From Turnera subulata (lineage: Eukaryota > Streptophyta > Magnoliopsida > Malpighiales > Passifloraceae): 64,000 bases of DNA. The stretch lies in the NCBI GenBank assembly GCA_028386065.3, contig JAKUCV010005625.1, forward strand, positions 33,913 through 97,912, in the 5' to 3' direction. Position numbers and translations under genes: made by a program. Shown one piece after another: positions 32,843 to 44,658 of the stretch (positions are counted from its first letter, which is position 1; each line of letters starts with the position of its first letter). The notes below the pieces were generated by a model that did not search any database, was not told the DNA's origin, and saw nothing but the letters and a program-made list of their open reading frames with translations.

Positions 32843-34771
32843 GTAGAAAAACCAAGCTCCACAATCATCCCAAAAAAGCTAAGCTCAATGAACCGAAAAA
32901 TCAACAAAAAAAAAATGCACACCCCAAATACATCAAATTGTCAGTAAAAAAGAGAGTATCATCCGACTTGAGGAGTGTCAGATCCGGCCAAATCCAACGA
33001 AATCTACAAGCTTTTTTGATGTGTGATTGCAGGCAAACAAGATAAGTGGGAGGAGAAGGTTACGACGTTGAAGCAGTTGTCGGAATGACGCGCCGTAGCT
33101 GGAGAACACGAAGAGGAGGCAAGATCCGACCGGATCTCGAGCAACTACTGTTAGTGGAGGGAGATCCAGCGAGCTCGAGAGCAAGCGCAACCGTTCGCGG
33201 CCTTATCCAACGCAAGCAATCCAAAAACGAGGACCCAGAAGCTGTAGAGAAGAGGAGCCCGACATCCCGCCGCCGTGTGAGTGAGCTCGACGAAAAGACC
33301 GCCACCGCACGGAAGAGAGTCGAGATCCGACTCCCAAATGAAGGAGAGGGGTTCCTCACGCCCGGTCGCTGTCAGATCTGTGCACATACGGTCGAATTTG
33401 CGTGAAGGACCAGCTTGCAGCATCACCGGCCTTAGTCGCCGGAGGGGAAGGCCTGCCTCGTTGAAGTCGCAGGAGTGAAGAGAGCCACACGTGCGTGAAG
33501 ACGAAGAGGAAAGAAGAAAAAAAAAAGGAAAAGGAGTGGCGGGCTACTTGAACGAGTAACCCGAACGCTTATGGCTCCGGACTATCAATTTTCCAATGGC
33601 AATTAGCCTACAAAATTTCACTAGTTAAAATATTATATTTATTATTATCTTTACTATTCTTTAATCGTATTCCATTTTCATTGTGTTTGATTGCTTCGTT
33701 TCTTGTTGAATCGATTTTGATGACATAATAAATTCTCATCTTTTTGTGGAAAAATATTGTTACGTGTGTAGATAAACTGTTGAGGAGCCCTCTACAAAAG
33801 ATTGGTCCCACACATGTACACATATAATATAATTGAGTGCTTTGCCTGAAAGAGTGGTCGGCATTTTCCTAAAGAAATTTCGTATGATCGAAGCAAAATG
33901 CCTTGTGGAAAAAAGCGAAATAGTGAGATTCGAAGCTGAGGCATCTGACAAAATGTCAACTGAGCGTGCAAGACCTCAAACAAACTCTGTGGATTTGACT
34001 GAAGCAGCAGTCCAAACTCTATTCAAAGAGCGGCCCGACTACTGTAAAAGTGCAAAATTCTTCAAAGGAGGCAGTCAACCGAGCCGTCAACCGAGCGTGC
34101 AGGACCATGAACGGACTCTCTGAGATCCTAACGAAAGCAATAGTTGCTGTGCCTACTGGAGAACCTTGACCGAAAAGCGACCAGTCTGCTAAAAGGGCGC
34201 AAAATTCAAAGAAGAGGTAGAACTTACAAATCAACTTAAGAACAGCCCCATGAAGACGCTACAGCAACAACTTGTTCCAACAAAGTTGCCTGTTCAAAAG
34301 GCAAATTGATGAGGCAAAAATATCGTCATTCGTGGATTCAATCATCATCATAAAGGCGGACATACCACTATCACGGTTGAATATGTAGGAACACATGTTG
34401 GAGCGACATGCGCCTGTTTCAAAAGACGGAGCAGGAGATACCCTGAGGGCCAACAAGTTGCCGGAATGCTGATGTCCATTTGGAACCCTACTCAAGGAGC
34501 GACAAACACTTATAAAAGTGCCAAACTCAAAAAGAAATCTCCAAAAAGCCAGTATAGGTGGTAGAAGGCCAAGAAAGATTACCACAACTAGGTGCGGAGA
34601 CACTAGAACTGGCAGGAGCCTGTTAGAAGTAGCTGGAGAAACCCTCAATGGAGCAGAGAAGCAAAATCGGGTCTGATCGATGAACAAAGGCAACGAGGTG
34701 ATTCTCAAGCCTGGAAAACAAAGCCAGGGGACTAAAGAGGACAAACTCGACTCAACCCAATAGGATCTACC

Positions 34772-36305
34772 TGTTAGTGTAATATGCCCAAAAGCCAATC
34801 ATTGGATGATTGTATATAGTCATGTATATACATTAAGGTTATTCCAATAAATATGTTTATGTGATAAACGCTTGCACATATTTATAACCCTAGAATATTT
34901 TATATTCTTAAATGTCCCTAGTCGATTATTATTATGGATGAGTTGTAATAATAAATTAAGACTAGCGTATGTTGAGAATTATATGAGATATGAATTCTAC
35001 ATACGGGTACAAGTTAGAGAACTAGTAGTCTGGACTGACCCAACATAAGAACACTACATGGAACATTATATGATTGTCATTAGTGGTTCTTATATGTATT
35101 GTCCTTATACCTGAGATCATCAAGGTTCCCAACATGTGAGTCTTATACTTTGATATTACTCTTGGCTATTCGTATGAGTAGACCTAAGTGTATTCATTGG
35201 GTATATGATAAATGTGTAGTGGGTTTTGTATGATCAAGATGGGATTCGTCCAACCCATATAACGGGTATATTATCAGATGGTTTTCTTGATAGAGTAGAA
35301 CTATAAATGCATGGCCATGCTCGGATTATGTGATATGGTGATATCATTAGTATCCCGCTTTACACAGTTAACTTGAAGATCAAGAAACTTAGATTAAACA
35401 TATACGAGATTGGCGTATTCCATGTCTCGTGTTTAATCTTGATAATGGGACGTAAGGACGATGACATGTTCCGAGGCATAGTGAAGCAGTACTGATCTTG
35501 TCGTTTGGGTAGCAATGATGTGTTGCTAGACACCGCTCATTGTTTATAATTGTAAAATGAGATTTTGCAATTATTGCCAAACGTTACAAGTGCCTACAGG
35601 GTCACACACTTAGAACTGTTGATTCGAGCAGGTGGTTGAGTCATGGTTGGACCATGGTTCGACCAGGTGGTTGGACCATGGTTGGACTGTGGTTGGATCG
35701 TGGTTGGATCAGGGTCATTTTGGATTGCTTTGGTTCACTAATTGTCTGAATTATTGAACCAGATTGATTCCATGTGATGTGTAATCCCACTAAGAGATAA
35801 TGGAGACATGATTAAACAAATGCCTAATCATGATGGGCCAAGGTGTTGGCCATTGTCTCATGCTTTTGTTGAGTGGGATTAGTGTATGCATAATTAGATT
35901 ATGCTTGTGAGCTCATTCATTCTGGTTTTGAGACTTGAGAGAGTTTTTCCAGACTTTGTAAGAACACACACACTCCCCTCTTTCTTTGAGAAAGAAAGAA
36001 ACACATCAAACACAAGTTCAAGCTCCCGGAAATCTGCAGCTAGCACTGCTGTTCGGGAGTGCTCGGGTTGGTAATCGTGAGACGATTTTCGGCTAGTTAT
36101 CGACGATTTGTGTGGATACCGTAGAGGAGTCGGATTTCTTGTCGGGTTCTTGCTGATTCTACACTACAGTTGGGTGAAAGACCTCAACCAAGCAAGGTAC
36201 GAAAAATTGTTATTCTGTTTAGTTAGTTTCACATTCATCCTCCATGAGTACCGGGTCTTTCCGCTGCAGGTTTGATTGTCAAGTTTGCATGCCCGGTTAC
36301 TTACA
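34772..36305 (+). mobile_element. Solo LTR, probably Ty1/copia, nested in the LARD element
   Basis: 1534 bp that start TGTTAGTGTAATATGCCC and end GGTTACTTACA, flanked on both sides by CTACC (34767-34771 and 36306-36310), a perfect 5-bp target-site duplication. There is no internal domain, as expected after LTR-LTR recombination. The start resembles long LTRs of Angela/Tork-like copia elements; that is inference. Short GGTTGGACCATGGTTGGAC-type repeats occur at 35625-35730. Confidence 0.85.
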
Positions 36306-36959
36306 CTACCTCCAGAACGAAAACACCAAAAGGGGGCGGAACACACGCCAAAATGTTGAGCTATCCACAAAACAAATGGAGTGGCCCGACCTCTGATACT
36401 CCAGGCGACCGTGAACACATTGGTAGCTGTCAAACAACATTCGGTAACCTGAATTGTTCAAACGAAAACATACCCTTATAAAAGGGTCAATAAATAATTC
36501 TGATTGGATGATCGAGAAGAGATAAATGTCTAAGCATGTCCCAAGAACACCTTCACTGTGGAGTGCAGCACCTGCCAGTGAAAGCTTCTAGAACACACGT
36601 AAGGACAGAGACCTGATCAATACACTTGAGACACGCAAGTTTCGAAAAGCTTCTCGGTGGCAACATACATCCCATGAAGCTCTACCAGAAGGCAGGCTAT
36701 TGATCGCGCCACTAAAATAAGGAGATTGTCCAGGGAGATCTCTTTTGAGGTGCCAAGGTCCCGAAGGCTTAAAAAGAAATGAAAGCTCTGAGAAGAACCA
36801 GGAGGATACCTAAGAGAAGACAGAGGTCCAAAATGAAGAATTTCATGAAGAACTATCAAATAAGAATCGGGTGATCATTCAAACAAAACGACGCTAAAGG
36901 TTAATCCAAAACTCCAGAAAAGCAACTGAAAACAACAAAAATCATTAAAAAAATGCACA

Positions 36960-37260
36960 AGATGCTTTAATCAAGGCGTATTGATGTTGGGAGAAAGGAA
37001 CCCTGACAAGAGGTCGGGCACATGCGGAAGGTGGAGAAGGGAGACTGCTAAGAAGGTCGGACGTTTGACGAAACCTTTTCAAAATAAGTAGCAAAATGCT
37101 TTAATTAAAGCAAGATGATGTTTGGAGAAAGGAACCCTCATGAGAGGTCGGACACCTGCGGAGAAAAGGCCAAAGAATCAACCAAAGCAACATAAACAAC
37201 ACACATTGCTTTAATTAAAGCAAGATGTAGTTCGAAGAAGGAGCTTACAATAAGGAGCAG
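36960..37260 (+). repeat. Diverged tandem units of the LARD interior
   Basis: Three loosely repeated blocks, each with GCTTTAAT.AA.GC followed by GATG..G..TGGAGAAAGGAACCCT and a GAGGTCGG motif, about 110-120 bp apart. Confidence 0.6.
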
Positions 37261-38140
37261 AACACCAACTAAAAGGGAGAAGGAATCTTGTTATAAGAAG
37301 TCAAGAATCCTCCATATGGAAATAATTGCCGGGAAGATGAGATACCCAACCAACGGTCAAAAAATCAACAAAGGTAAGAACAACTGCCCAATACATGCAT
37401 AGCACTAACGAACACCAAGAGGTAACCTAGAAGGTCACAAGGAAAGCAGACAAGGCTGAGTTTACTACCCATGGGAACCATAAGGAGGAAACTTAAGAGC
37501 AAGATACCATGAGATGCATATGGCCCCCTAGGATTCATAAAGCACCAAGGCTTAAAAAGGGTTCATAAAACGCAAAGGCCAAAGAGTGCCGAGCAATGCG
37601 AAAAGCCCCAACAAATGCCACAAAGCAAGAATTGTCCAGGGAGTGCCGAAGCACAAATCAGTGTTCTTGATATCAAGTGAATCCACATGCTTACTTTAGT
37701 AAAGGAACCATCGCAAAGTCCAAAGAGGACTTCCGCTACTCAAGCGAATTGCATAGCACGAAAAGGTCTAATGCCCATAGAGGCATAAAAACCAAAGTCA
37801 CAACAAATGACCAAAGAATGCCAATGAGCAGTACGAATCCTGTGTGGACGGGAAGAAATCCAAAGGCGAGGATACAGACAACTGTGGGAAAATGACAAAT
37901 AAGGAAAACATTCCTTATGTTCTTTACATTCACTCATAACTAGGTTCATGTAGTCATATTTGCATTTGCATACTTAGTAAAATCATTCGCACAACATCGC
38001 ATTGCAACCTCGAAGGAAAAAATGCTAAAGAGGTCGGACTGCAGTGTGTGCAGAATAATGAGCTCCCCTCAGTGTCCCGAACCCTCAACGAATAGACCAA
38101 GGGTCTACAAAAAAAAATGGCCTTACAAATAAAATAAATT

Positions 38141-38870
38141 AAACCCTTATGAGGGTCCGGGATCCTAAAGATAGGAATAAAAACAAACCCTCAATGAAGG
38201 GTCAGGAATAATAAGTGAATATCAAACCCTTATGGGGGTCCGGGATCCCAAAGATGGGAATAAAAACAAACCCTCAATGAAGGGTCCGGAATAATAAGTG
38301 AATATCAAACCCTTATGGGGGTCAGGGATCCCAAAGATGGGAATAAAAACAAACCCTCAATGAAGGGTCCAAAATCATAAGTGAATATCAAACCCTTACG
38401 GGGTCTGGGATCCCAAAGATGGGAATAAAAACAAACCCTCAATGAAGGCTCCGGAATAATAAGTGAATATCAAACCCTTACGGGGGTCCAGGATCCCAAA
38501 GATGGGAATAAAAACAAACCCTCAATGAAGGGTCCGGAATAATAAGTGAATATCAAACCTTTACGGGGTCCGGGATCCCAAAGATGGGAATAAAAACAAA
38601 CCCTCAATGAAGGGTCCAGAATAATGAAACAAATTAAACCTTTATGAGGGTCCGAGATCCTAAAGATGGGGAATAAAAACAAACCCTCAGAGAATGGTCC
38701 AGAATAGTGAAATAAATCCTTATGAGTTTCCTGGATCCTAATGATTAGAGCAAAAACAAACCCTCAATGAAGGGTCCGGAATAATAAACATAAATTGAAC
38801 CCTTACAGGGTCCAAGATCCTATTGATAGGAATAAAAATAAATCCTTGATGAAGGGCCCGGAACCCTAAA
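38141..38870 (+). repeat. 82-83 bp tandem array in the LARD interior
   Basis: About nine units. AAACCCTTA starts at 38141, 38224, 38307, 38390, 38472, 38554 and 38636, and later units are more diverged. Each unit holds two related halves (GGGTCCGGGATCC and AAACCCTCAATGAAGGGTCC). AACCCT and its complement AGGGTC recur, so units can pair with themselves. It is non-coding. Confidence 0.92.
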
Positions 38871-39540
38871 GGTGAATAATAGTCTGTTAGAGGCCCGGGG
38901 GCTCGGTGAAGAATTACCAGGCATAAGGGGAATCGGTCACATGAGCAACCCAATTCTTCAATATGTTTAAGTGAACCCGTGATGAAGGGTCAGGAACCCT
39001 AAGGGCGTAGAGTTTCCTGTTAGACGTCTGAAGGTTCGGTGGCCGAACATTCAAACGTACAAAGGCCCTACAATTAGGGTACGGAACTATAAGGGTGTAC
39101 AATTTCCCGTCAAAGTTTCGAAGGCTTGGTGAGTAATGGCCAAGCACTCTAATGTGACAAAACCCTCAAGGTAGGGTTCACAATCTTCAAGGTGTACAAT
39201 TGCCCATCAAAGTTCCGAAGGCTTGGTGAATAATGGCCAAGCATAGTAAACCCTCAAGGTGGGGTCAGGAACCTTAAGGGCAAAAAATTGCCCGTTAGAG
39301 GCCCGAAGACTTGGTGAAGAATTGCCAAGTATAGTGAACCATCAACGAAGGGTCCGGAACACTAAGGGTTTAGAATAGCCCTTAGATTTCCGATGGTTCG
39401 GTGAAGAATGGCCGAACATTCAAACTTACAAATCCAAATCCCCTCCAGTTAGGGTCTGGAACCCTAAGGGTGAAAATAGCTCATTAGAGGTCCGAAAGCT
39501 TGGCGAAGAAGTGCCAAACATAGCAACAACCGAGCAGCTG
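38871..39540 (+). repeat. Second, more diverged tandem array in the LARD interior
   Basis: Recurrent order of GGTC.GGAACCCTAAGGGT, AATTGCCCGTTAGAGGTCCGA, AGGCTTGGTGAAGAATGGCCAAGCA and AAACCCTCAAGG, with units of roughly 110-120 bp. The CTTGG...CCAAG pair forms a small stem in most units. Confidence 0.75.
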
Positions 39541-39759
39541 AGGAGCTATAAATTTCTTTTAAAGTCCCCGCTGAGTGGTTAATAAAATAAACCCTCAATA
39601 AAGGGTCTAGAACCCAAATGATAAAACAAAGTAAACCCTCAATGATTGATCTGGAACTTTAGCGGTAGCGATCATGCACGGGTAGTACGAAAAGCCTAGA
39701 AAAGTGGCACTCGGCATATCAACTAGTGGAAGACGTATATAAGACATGACCTAAGGAAT

Positions 39760-40130
39760 GGTCAGGAATCTGAATACAAGTAGGGGGTTGAACCCTGAAT
39801 AATGATTAAAGACATGCAGAAGGCATGATCTCTGTAGTGGACGGAAACCCGGAGGCAGACCGAGAGTTGAACCCCGAATAATGCTAACGATGCGTAGAAA
39901 GCATGATCCCTAGAGTGGACGAGAACCTAAAAGTAGACAGGGGGCTGAACCCGGAACGACACCCTCAATCTGTGCAGAAGGCATAGTCCTTGGAATGGAC
40001 GGAAACCTGGAGACAAATCTTGAGTTGAACCCTAAATAATGCCATGAACCAAATAATGACGTGTAGAAGGCATGACCCCGGAGTGGCTGGAAACCTGAAG
40101 ACAACTAGGGGGCTAAACCCTGAAGCAATG
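39760..40130 (+). repeat. Third tandem array in the LARD interior
   Basis: Units of about 75-80 bp with GTAGAAGGCATGA.CC, GAGTGGACGGAAACC.GGAG and GGGGGCTGAACCC.GAA, about five copies. Short direct frames across it are repeat artefacts. Confidence 0.75.
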
Positions 40131-40471
40131 CTGCCAACACGCTGAAGATACATAGAACCAAGGATCCACACAGTGGTCCAGAATCTGAAATGCGACTACA
40201 AAGAAGCAGAAAGAACAACAGACCCAATCAATGGTCTGGAACCTGAAATGCACGTGCGAGGAAGTTAAAAACTTATACTTGTAATCGCATACACCGGTCA
40301 GTTGATAAGGATGACACAAAAACCAAGTTGCAAACGAACCGTTCGGGAAAAGAAAGAAACCGCTGGGAAAATTCAAAAACTATTGGGAAGGAAGAAGTCA
40401 TAAGCAAGTGAAGGGTCACGTGAGTTAATTGGCACGCCAAAAGACACCTAACTCCTCACTTGAGGGGCTAT

Positions 40472-40751
40472 TGGTGGGATAGGTCAAAAGGTCAACTCTA
40501 TAATAAATGGGCCATAGAGGCCAAATGGAGAAATAAGCAGACCTGGAGTGGTCGGGAAGCCAGCACGTGCGGACAGCTGGAGAGCACGGACCAGATGGAC
40601 GGTTGGGCACCATTCGATGGGAATTGTACGGATAGATATAAACCTTTAGATTTAGGGTAAAGGGGATATAAATAGCATAGAGATCTACTTGTAAAAGGGG
40701 ATATATAGTAATAACAAAGAAAAAAACCCGAGATTATTGATAGCAATATCA
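40472..40751 (+). repeat. 3' LTR of the LARD element
   Basis: 280 bp, TGGTGGGATAGG...AGCAATATCA, preceded by CTTGAGGGGCTAT and followed by the CTTCC target-site duplication. Confidence 0.9.
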
Positions 40752-41604
40752 CTTCCTCCATGACTTTTGGCTCCCATAGTCTTATTTGAAACACCAAAAA
40801 AGATGAGAAAACTCTAGAAGGAGAGAAACAAACTCACAAAAAGTGAAACTAAACACACAAAAAGTGGGAGTAAACCAACGAAACTAAAAATAAAAAAGAA
40901 AAAACTAGCTAGTTGAAAAAAATTTTGGTGGGGGCTCATTGCCGAAAGAAAGTCGGTGGCAGCCCCCCCAAGTTGTAGATCCATACATCTCTTTTTGCAC
41001 AACATCAAATTTTATCTTGGTTATTCTTATATAGTTTTTTGATTTTTTTAAATAATGATAAGATAACAAGATTTTGAGAGTAAGTTTTTTCAAATTGATT
41101 CACCTTCATCATTATTTATCATGTATTATTTTATTTATTTAATTAATTATTAGTTTTAATTTTTACATAAAAATAAATATTAGTATATTGTGTAATTATC
41201 AAAGAATTTTTTTTGGAATTTTTTTATTAATATGATAAGATATTCTATATTTTAATTTACTCTTTTAAAAATAAAAATATTTGTTTAAATAATATTAATT
41301 AGTACACAAAATTGTAATTGTAATATAACCAAACCAATGTGCATGCCCGTGTATTTCACGGGGTGTGTACTAGTTTTACTAGTATGCAAAATGAATGAGA
41401 ATTTCCGTTCTCTCTTCTTTTCTTTTCTCTTCTTTTTTTTCCTCGGGCATGTCTTATCCTTTAACATTTTTTTTTTATTCCTATGCTTAGCATTGGTAAA
41501 ACAGAAGTAATAATTTGCATTGCCACAGGAATGGCTGCTTAGTTTGACTTCCCCAGTAAGAGCGATGTTGATTCTCTTTCCCAGCAGTAGGATGGGGCCA
41601 AATG
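40752..41604. other. AT-rich spacer with a Helitron-like end
   Basis: No gene. An imperfect GC-rich inverted repeat (GGGGGCTCATTGCCGA ... TCGGTGGCAGCCCCC, about 40930-40968) stands out in otherwise AT-rich DNA. Several frames rich in Lys/Phe are low complexity. Confidence 0.5.
41346..41373 (+). mobile_element. Helitron-like 3' terminus
   Basis: CCCGTG-TATTT-CACGGG (41346-41362), then GTGTGTA and CTAG (41370-41373), followed by T. A short GC-rich hairpin a few bases before CTRR, with insertion before T, is the hallmark of Helitron 3' ends (family knowledge). The 5' TC end was not identified, so the length is unknown. Confidence 0.5.
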
Positions 41605-43487
41605 TTCGTTTTAGGGTCTAAAGTTTTTGACAATGAAATCAAAGAGAGTGTTCATGGAGGAGGACTGTTAGAATTGATCCTTTTGCTTGTTGATCGAGAA
41701 AAACAAAAAATAAAAGTCATGATCATTATCTTCAATCAGAATAAGAAGATCTTTTGAGGAATATCTAGAAAAAGCTGATATTTTGAGAATTATGTAGAGG
41801 TCTTTGAATTAGTGGTAGACGCAAGCTTAGTGGGTATCAATTGGGAATATAAGTATGGCCTATAAGTACTAGTAGGATCTTTTGATGACCTTTGGATATC
41901 TTTTGGGAACTCTATCGTGTATTCTGTCTTTGTGATCTTTGTTTTCAGAAACTAACATGGTGGCGGACTGCTATGATCTAACGGACCTGAAATTTAGTCT
42001 TACATTTTGTTAGAAATTCTATGTATGGTTGGAATTCGCTTGCAAGAAGTTGTTTGAAGCTAAGAAGATTGCAACATGTTTTACAGCTTAGAAGGATTTC
42101 AAGCAAAAGCTTCAAGGGAGTGTTAGAATTGTTCCTTTTGCTTGTTGATCCGGAAAAACAAGAATCAAAGTCATGATAATTATCTATCTTGGAACAAAAT
42201 AGGTAGATCTTTTGAGAACTATCTAGAAGAAGTTGATATTTTGAGAATTATGTATGTAATAGTGGTGGGGGCAACCTTAAAACGTGTGTCACTTGGGAAA
42301 CATAAGTATGGTCTATAGATACTAATAGGGTTGTGTATGTAAGGATTTGCAATTTCAGTTGCCATCTTTTGGTGATCTTTGGATATCTTTCAGGGATCTT
42401 TCGGTGTTTATCACAATCTCTTTGTGTTTCTTTTGGTCCTTAGTTTCCCTATCAAAAGGAAATTTTGACTTCGTGATCTTTGTTTTCAGAAAGTAACAAG
42501 GAGATGGCTATTCTGGCTTTCAGGTTCTGCAATGTAGAACCAGCTCCTCAATTTCATCATCCTTCAAGGCAACCACCTTTTCTTTTCGACCCTTTTCAAA
42601 CTGTTTGGAGTTGATCCTGCGGGAACTCTTCTTCCTCCACCAGCTTTGTGTACTAGTCCTTAAGTGCAGCTCTTTGTGAGGTCAGCTCCTCAAAAGATGC
42701 CTTCGGGGAAATTGGGTCTGGACCTGCATCTTTGATTGGGAGTGTGTCATCTCCCAGGTTCGTTGCATTGCAGTTAATAATCCGTCCAACTCTGCGAGGA
42801 TTTCCAGCTCGAGGGGTCCCAGAGGAAGAGTTTCTATGGAGCGAGTCACTGATTGCAATTCCTGAAGAGCTTGGTGGCTAATGGTGGAAGGGTTTTGGGA
42901 GCAAAGTTCAAGAAACCGATGCCGGGCCTCTTTGTCATCAGTTTCCCCGGCTTTAACCGAGGGTGATAAAGTCTCCGCTATATGTCTGGTGTCGGCACCA
43001 AAAAAAACAGCTTCTCAGAGGATGTTGAAAAAATAATCATATATTGGACTCTCCGAGCGTGCATGCTTTCCAACATCACCAGCTTCAGTTTCCTGCAAGA
43101 CTGCAACGAGTTATAATCTACTGGATTCAAGACACTAAAGCGAAGATATTTTTCGTTGTTGAGAGCATTGGGATAATCAGGGTAATTCTTTTTGTCTTGC
43201 CTTCCTTACTGTCTCGTCAGGATTTTCACTATGGTTCCTGAGAAAAAATGGTTCCCAAGCAACCTGAATCAGGAATTGGTTGACCCCTGGAAAAATGGAT
43301 CAGCCTAATTCATCAAGTAGGAGTACAAAATGACCTTCTTTTTCTAGAAACAGAAAGGGAAACTATGGTAACTTTTCAGGAACAGATGTCTGAACTGGGA
43401 AGTAGTGGTGGAAGTTTTGGAGTGTAAAGATAGATGAGAAAAAATCTATGAAACATACCGTCTGTGTGAACAATTTTCGTATAGTAT
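41605..43487 (-). pseudogene. Truncated duplicate of the NLR 3' exons
   Basis: 41605-41665 and 42499-43487 align in order with 23033-24792 of the NLR gene: last-exon stop region, coiled-coil tail, intron sequence, and the end of exon 3 (ACACAGACGGTATG against ACACAGACAGTACG on the sense strand). Small deletions (for example near 42532 and 42596) break the tail frame. The stretch equivalent to exons 4 and 5 is replaced by about 70 unrelated bases. A TRIM sits in it, and a copia element cuts it at 43487; the expected continuation is not found after 56527. It cannot encode a receptor. Confidence 0.85.
41666..42498 (+). mobile_element. TRIM-like miniature LTR element inside the NLR pseudogene
   Basis: Terminal direct repeats at 41666-41957 (292 bp) and 42121-42498 (378 bp) both start TGTTAGAATTG and end TTTTCAGAAA.TAACA. 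The 163-bp interior starts TGGTGGCGG, a possible degenerate primer site, and ends AAGCTTCAAGGGAG, a plausible purine tract. The flanks AGGAC (41661-41665) and AGGAG (42499-42503) match at four of five bases, and the uninterrupted sequence is seen in the NLR gene near 23090. There is no coding capacity. Strand is inferred from the primer-site/purine-tract order. Confidence 0.8.
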
Positions 43488-43642
43488 TGTTAGTATATGA
43501 TTGACATCAGGATACTTATCAGTTCAATTGTTTAGCTATCTTATCACTTATTATTATTTTAGCTGTGTTAGAGTTCCAACCTTTGTATACTTCTAGTCAC
43601 TGTAACACATCAGTTGTATTCATCAATATATAATGTATAATA
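43488..43642 (+). repeat. 5' LTR of the copia element
   Basis: 155 bp matching 56373-56527 with few differences; the final ACA has become ATA here. No clear iMet primer site follows. Confidence 0.85.
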
Positions 43643-43770
43643 TGCACTTTGTAGCCAATTCACAACACATTACAAACCTCGTGTTCATACATTTCTATAT
43701 GGTAGCCTACCAGCTTGACCGCAACAGTCTTTCTTTTTCCAAATTCACTTGTTGTCTTCTTCTCGCTGTC

Positions 43771-44658
43771 ATGGCTTCAGATTTGACTAAGAACAATCCT
43801 ACCACTTCAGGCTCTGGTTCTAAGACCAGCGATTCTGGTGTTCTCCCAGTTGCTGCAGCTCTGCACCACCTGCCCAGATTCAGTCTTTTAACCAATTCTC
43901 ACCATTCGATTACCATCAAACTTTCTCATACAAATTACATGTTTTGGCGCACACAGATCGAGCCTTTCTTGGCTGGTCAGGGTGTCCCCAGGTATGTCAC
44001 TGGTTCCTTTCCTTGTCCTTCTCCAATTGTTTTGAATGATGCATGAGAAGCACAACTCAATCCAACCTATGGACTTTGAATTCAACAGGACCAGGCAATT
44101 CTCAATAGCATTAATTCTTCTCTTCCTGTTGAAGTTTTTCCAACGATTTTTGGCAAACGTACATCCAAAGAAGCTTGGGATGCACTTGAGTCCTCTCTTG
44201 CCTCGTCCAATCAAGCTCGGCGTATGGCGATCCACTCGGCTCTACAACAGATCTCTCAACACCGTGATGAACAGATTCTGCAGTGCCTGAACCGTGTCAA
44301 ACGTTTCTCTGATGAGCCTGCCGCTAGTGGTCAAGCCATGAGCCCTACTGATTTTTAGATCAGCCTGATTCGGGGTCTTCAACCCGACCTTAAAATTTTT
44401 GCTACAATGGTTACTGCTCAACCTGAGCCAATGTCCTTTACAGAACTTCGGGGAGCATTGATGAGCTTTGAGTTCCTTCATCATAATCCTCTCAAGTCCT
44501 TGTTTCTTGATCACCCTGCCGCCTCTGAATTACCTAAAGAGCCTTCGGGGCCTGCTGCACCTTCTGCCAATGTTGCTCAGCGACAATAGCATTCACAGTA
44601 CCCACTCTCCTACAGGGGTGGCCGAGGACGACGGGGACGCGACAGGAACAACCACAAC
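43771..44658 (+). pseudogene. gag: copia gag, 5' part (broken)
   Basis: Starts MASDLTKNNP. The region carries the plant copia gag signature ITIKLSHTNYMFWRTQIEPF, then a helical capsid-like region (KEAWDALESSLASSNQARR) and a Gly/Arg-rich tail (RGGRGRRGRDR). Stops occur at 44044-44046, in the following 50 bases, near 44356 and at 44587-44589. The frame would continue into the zinc knuckle, but the gypsy insertion at 44659 separates it; the knuckle CQICSKIGHTAANCF resumes after 53050. Confidence 0.85.

Larger units (their letters stand above)
32537..40751 (+). mobile_element. Non-autonomous LTR element (LARD type) without gag or pol, tRNA-Asp-type primer site
   Basis: LTRs at 32537-32820 and 40472-40751 both run from TGGTGGGATAGGTC to AGCAATATCA. 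Perfect 5-bp target-site duplications CTTCC lie at 32532-32536 and 40752-40756. The primer site TGGCGCCGT follows one base after the 5' LTR; this is the start of the tRNA-Asp complement used by Athila/Tat gypsy elements (family knowledge). TTGAGGGGCTAT before the 3' LTR fits a polypurine tract. The 7.65-kb interior holds no protease, RT or integrase motif, but several purine-rich tandem arrays and a nested solo LTR. Short open frames at 33046-33405 and 33833-34123 have no recognised motif. It would need enzymes from an autonomous partner. Confidence 0.88.

Noticed and set aside
33046..33405. 119-codon frame with a CQIC motif in the LARD leader
   Set aside because: GC-rich leader that is open on both strands, with no homologous copy to support a frame; kept only as a remark in the LARD entry.
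38141..38870. Regular 82-83 bp repeats that might suggest a CRISPR-like array
   Set aside because: Units are contiguous with no unique spacers, the setting is a plant retrotransposon, and there are no associated genes.
40928..40970. GC-rich inverted repeat in AT-rich DNA
   Set aside because: Imperfect pairing and no second copy; could be chance, so it is only mentioned in the spacer entry.
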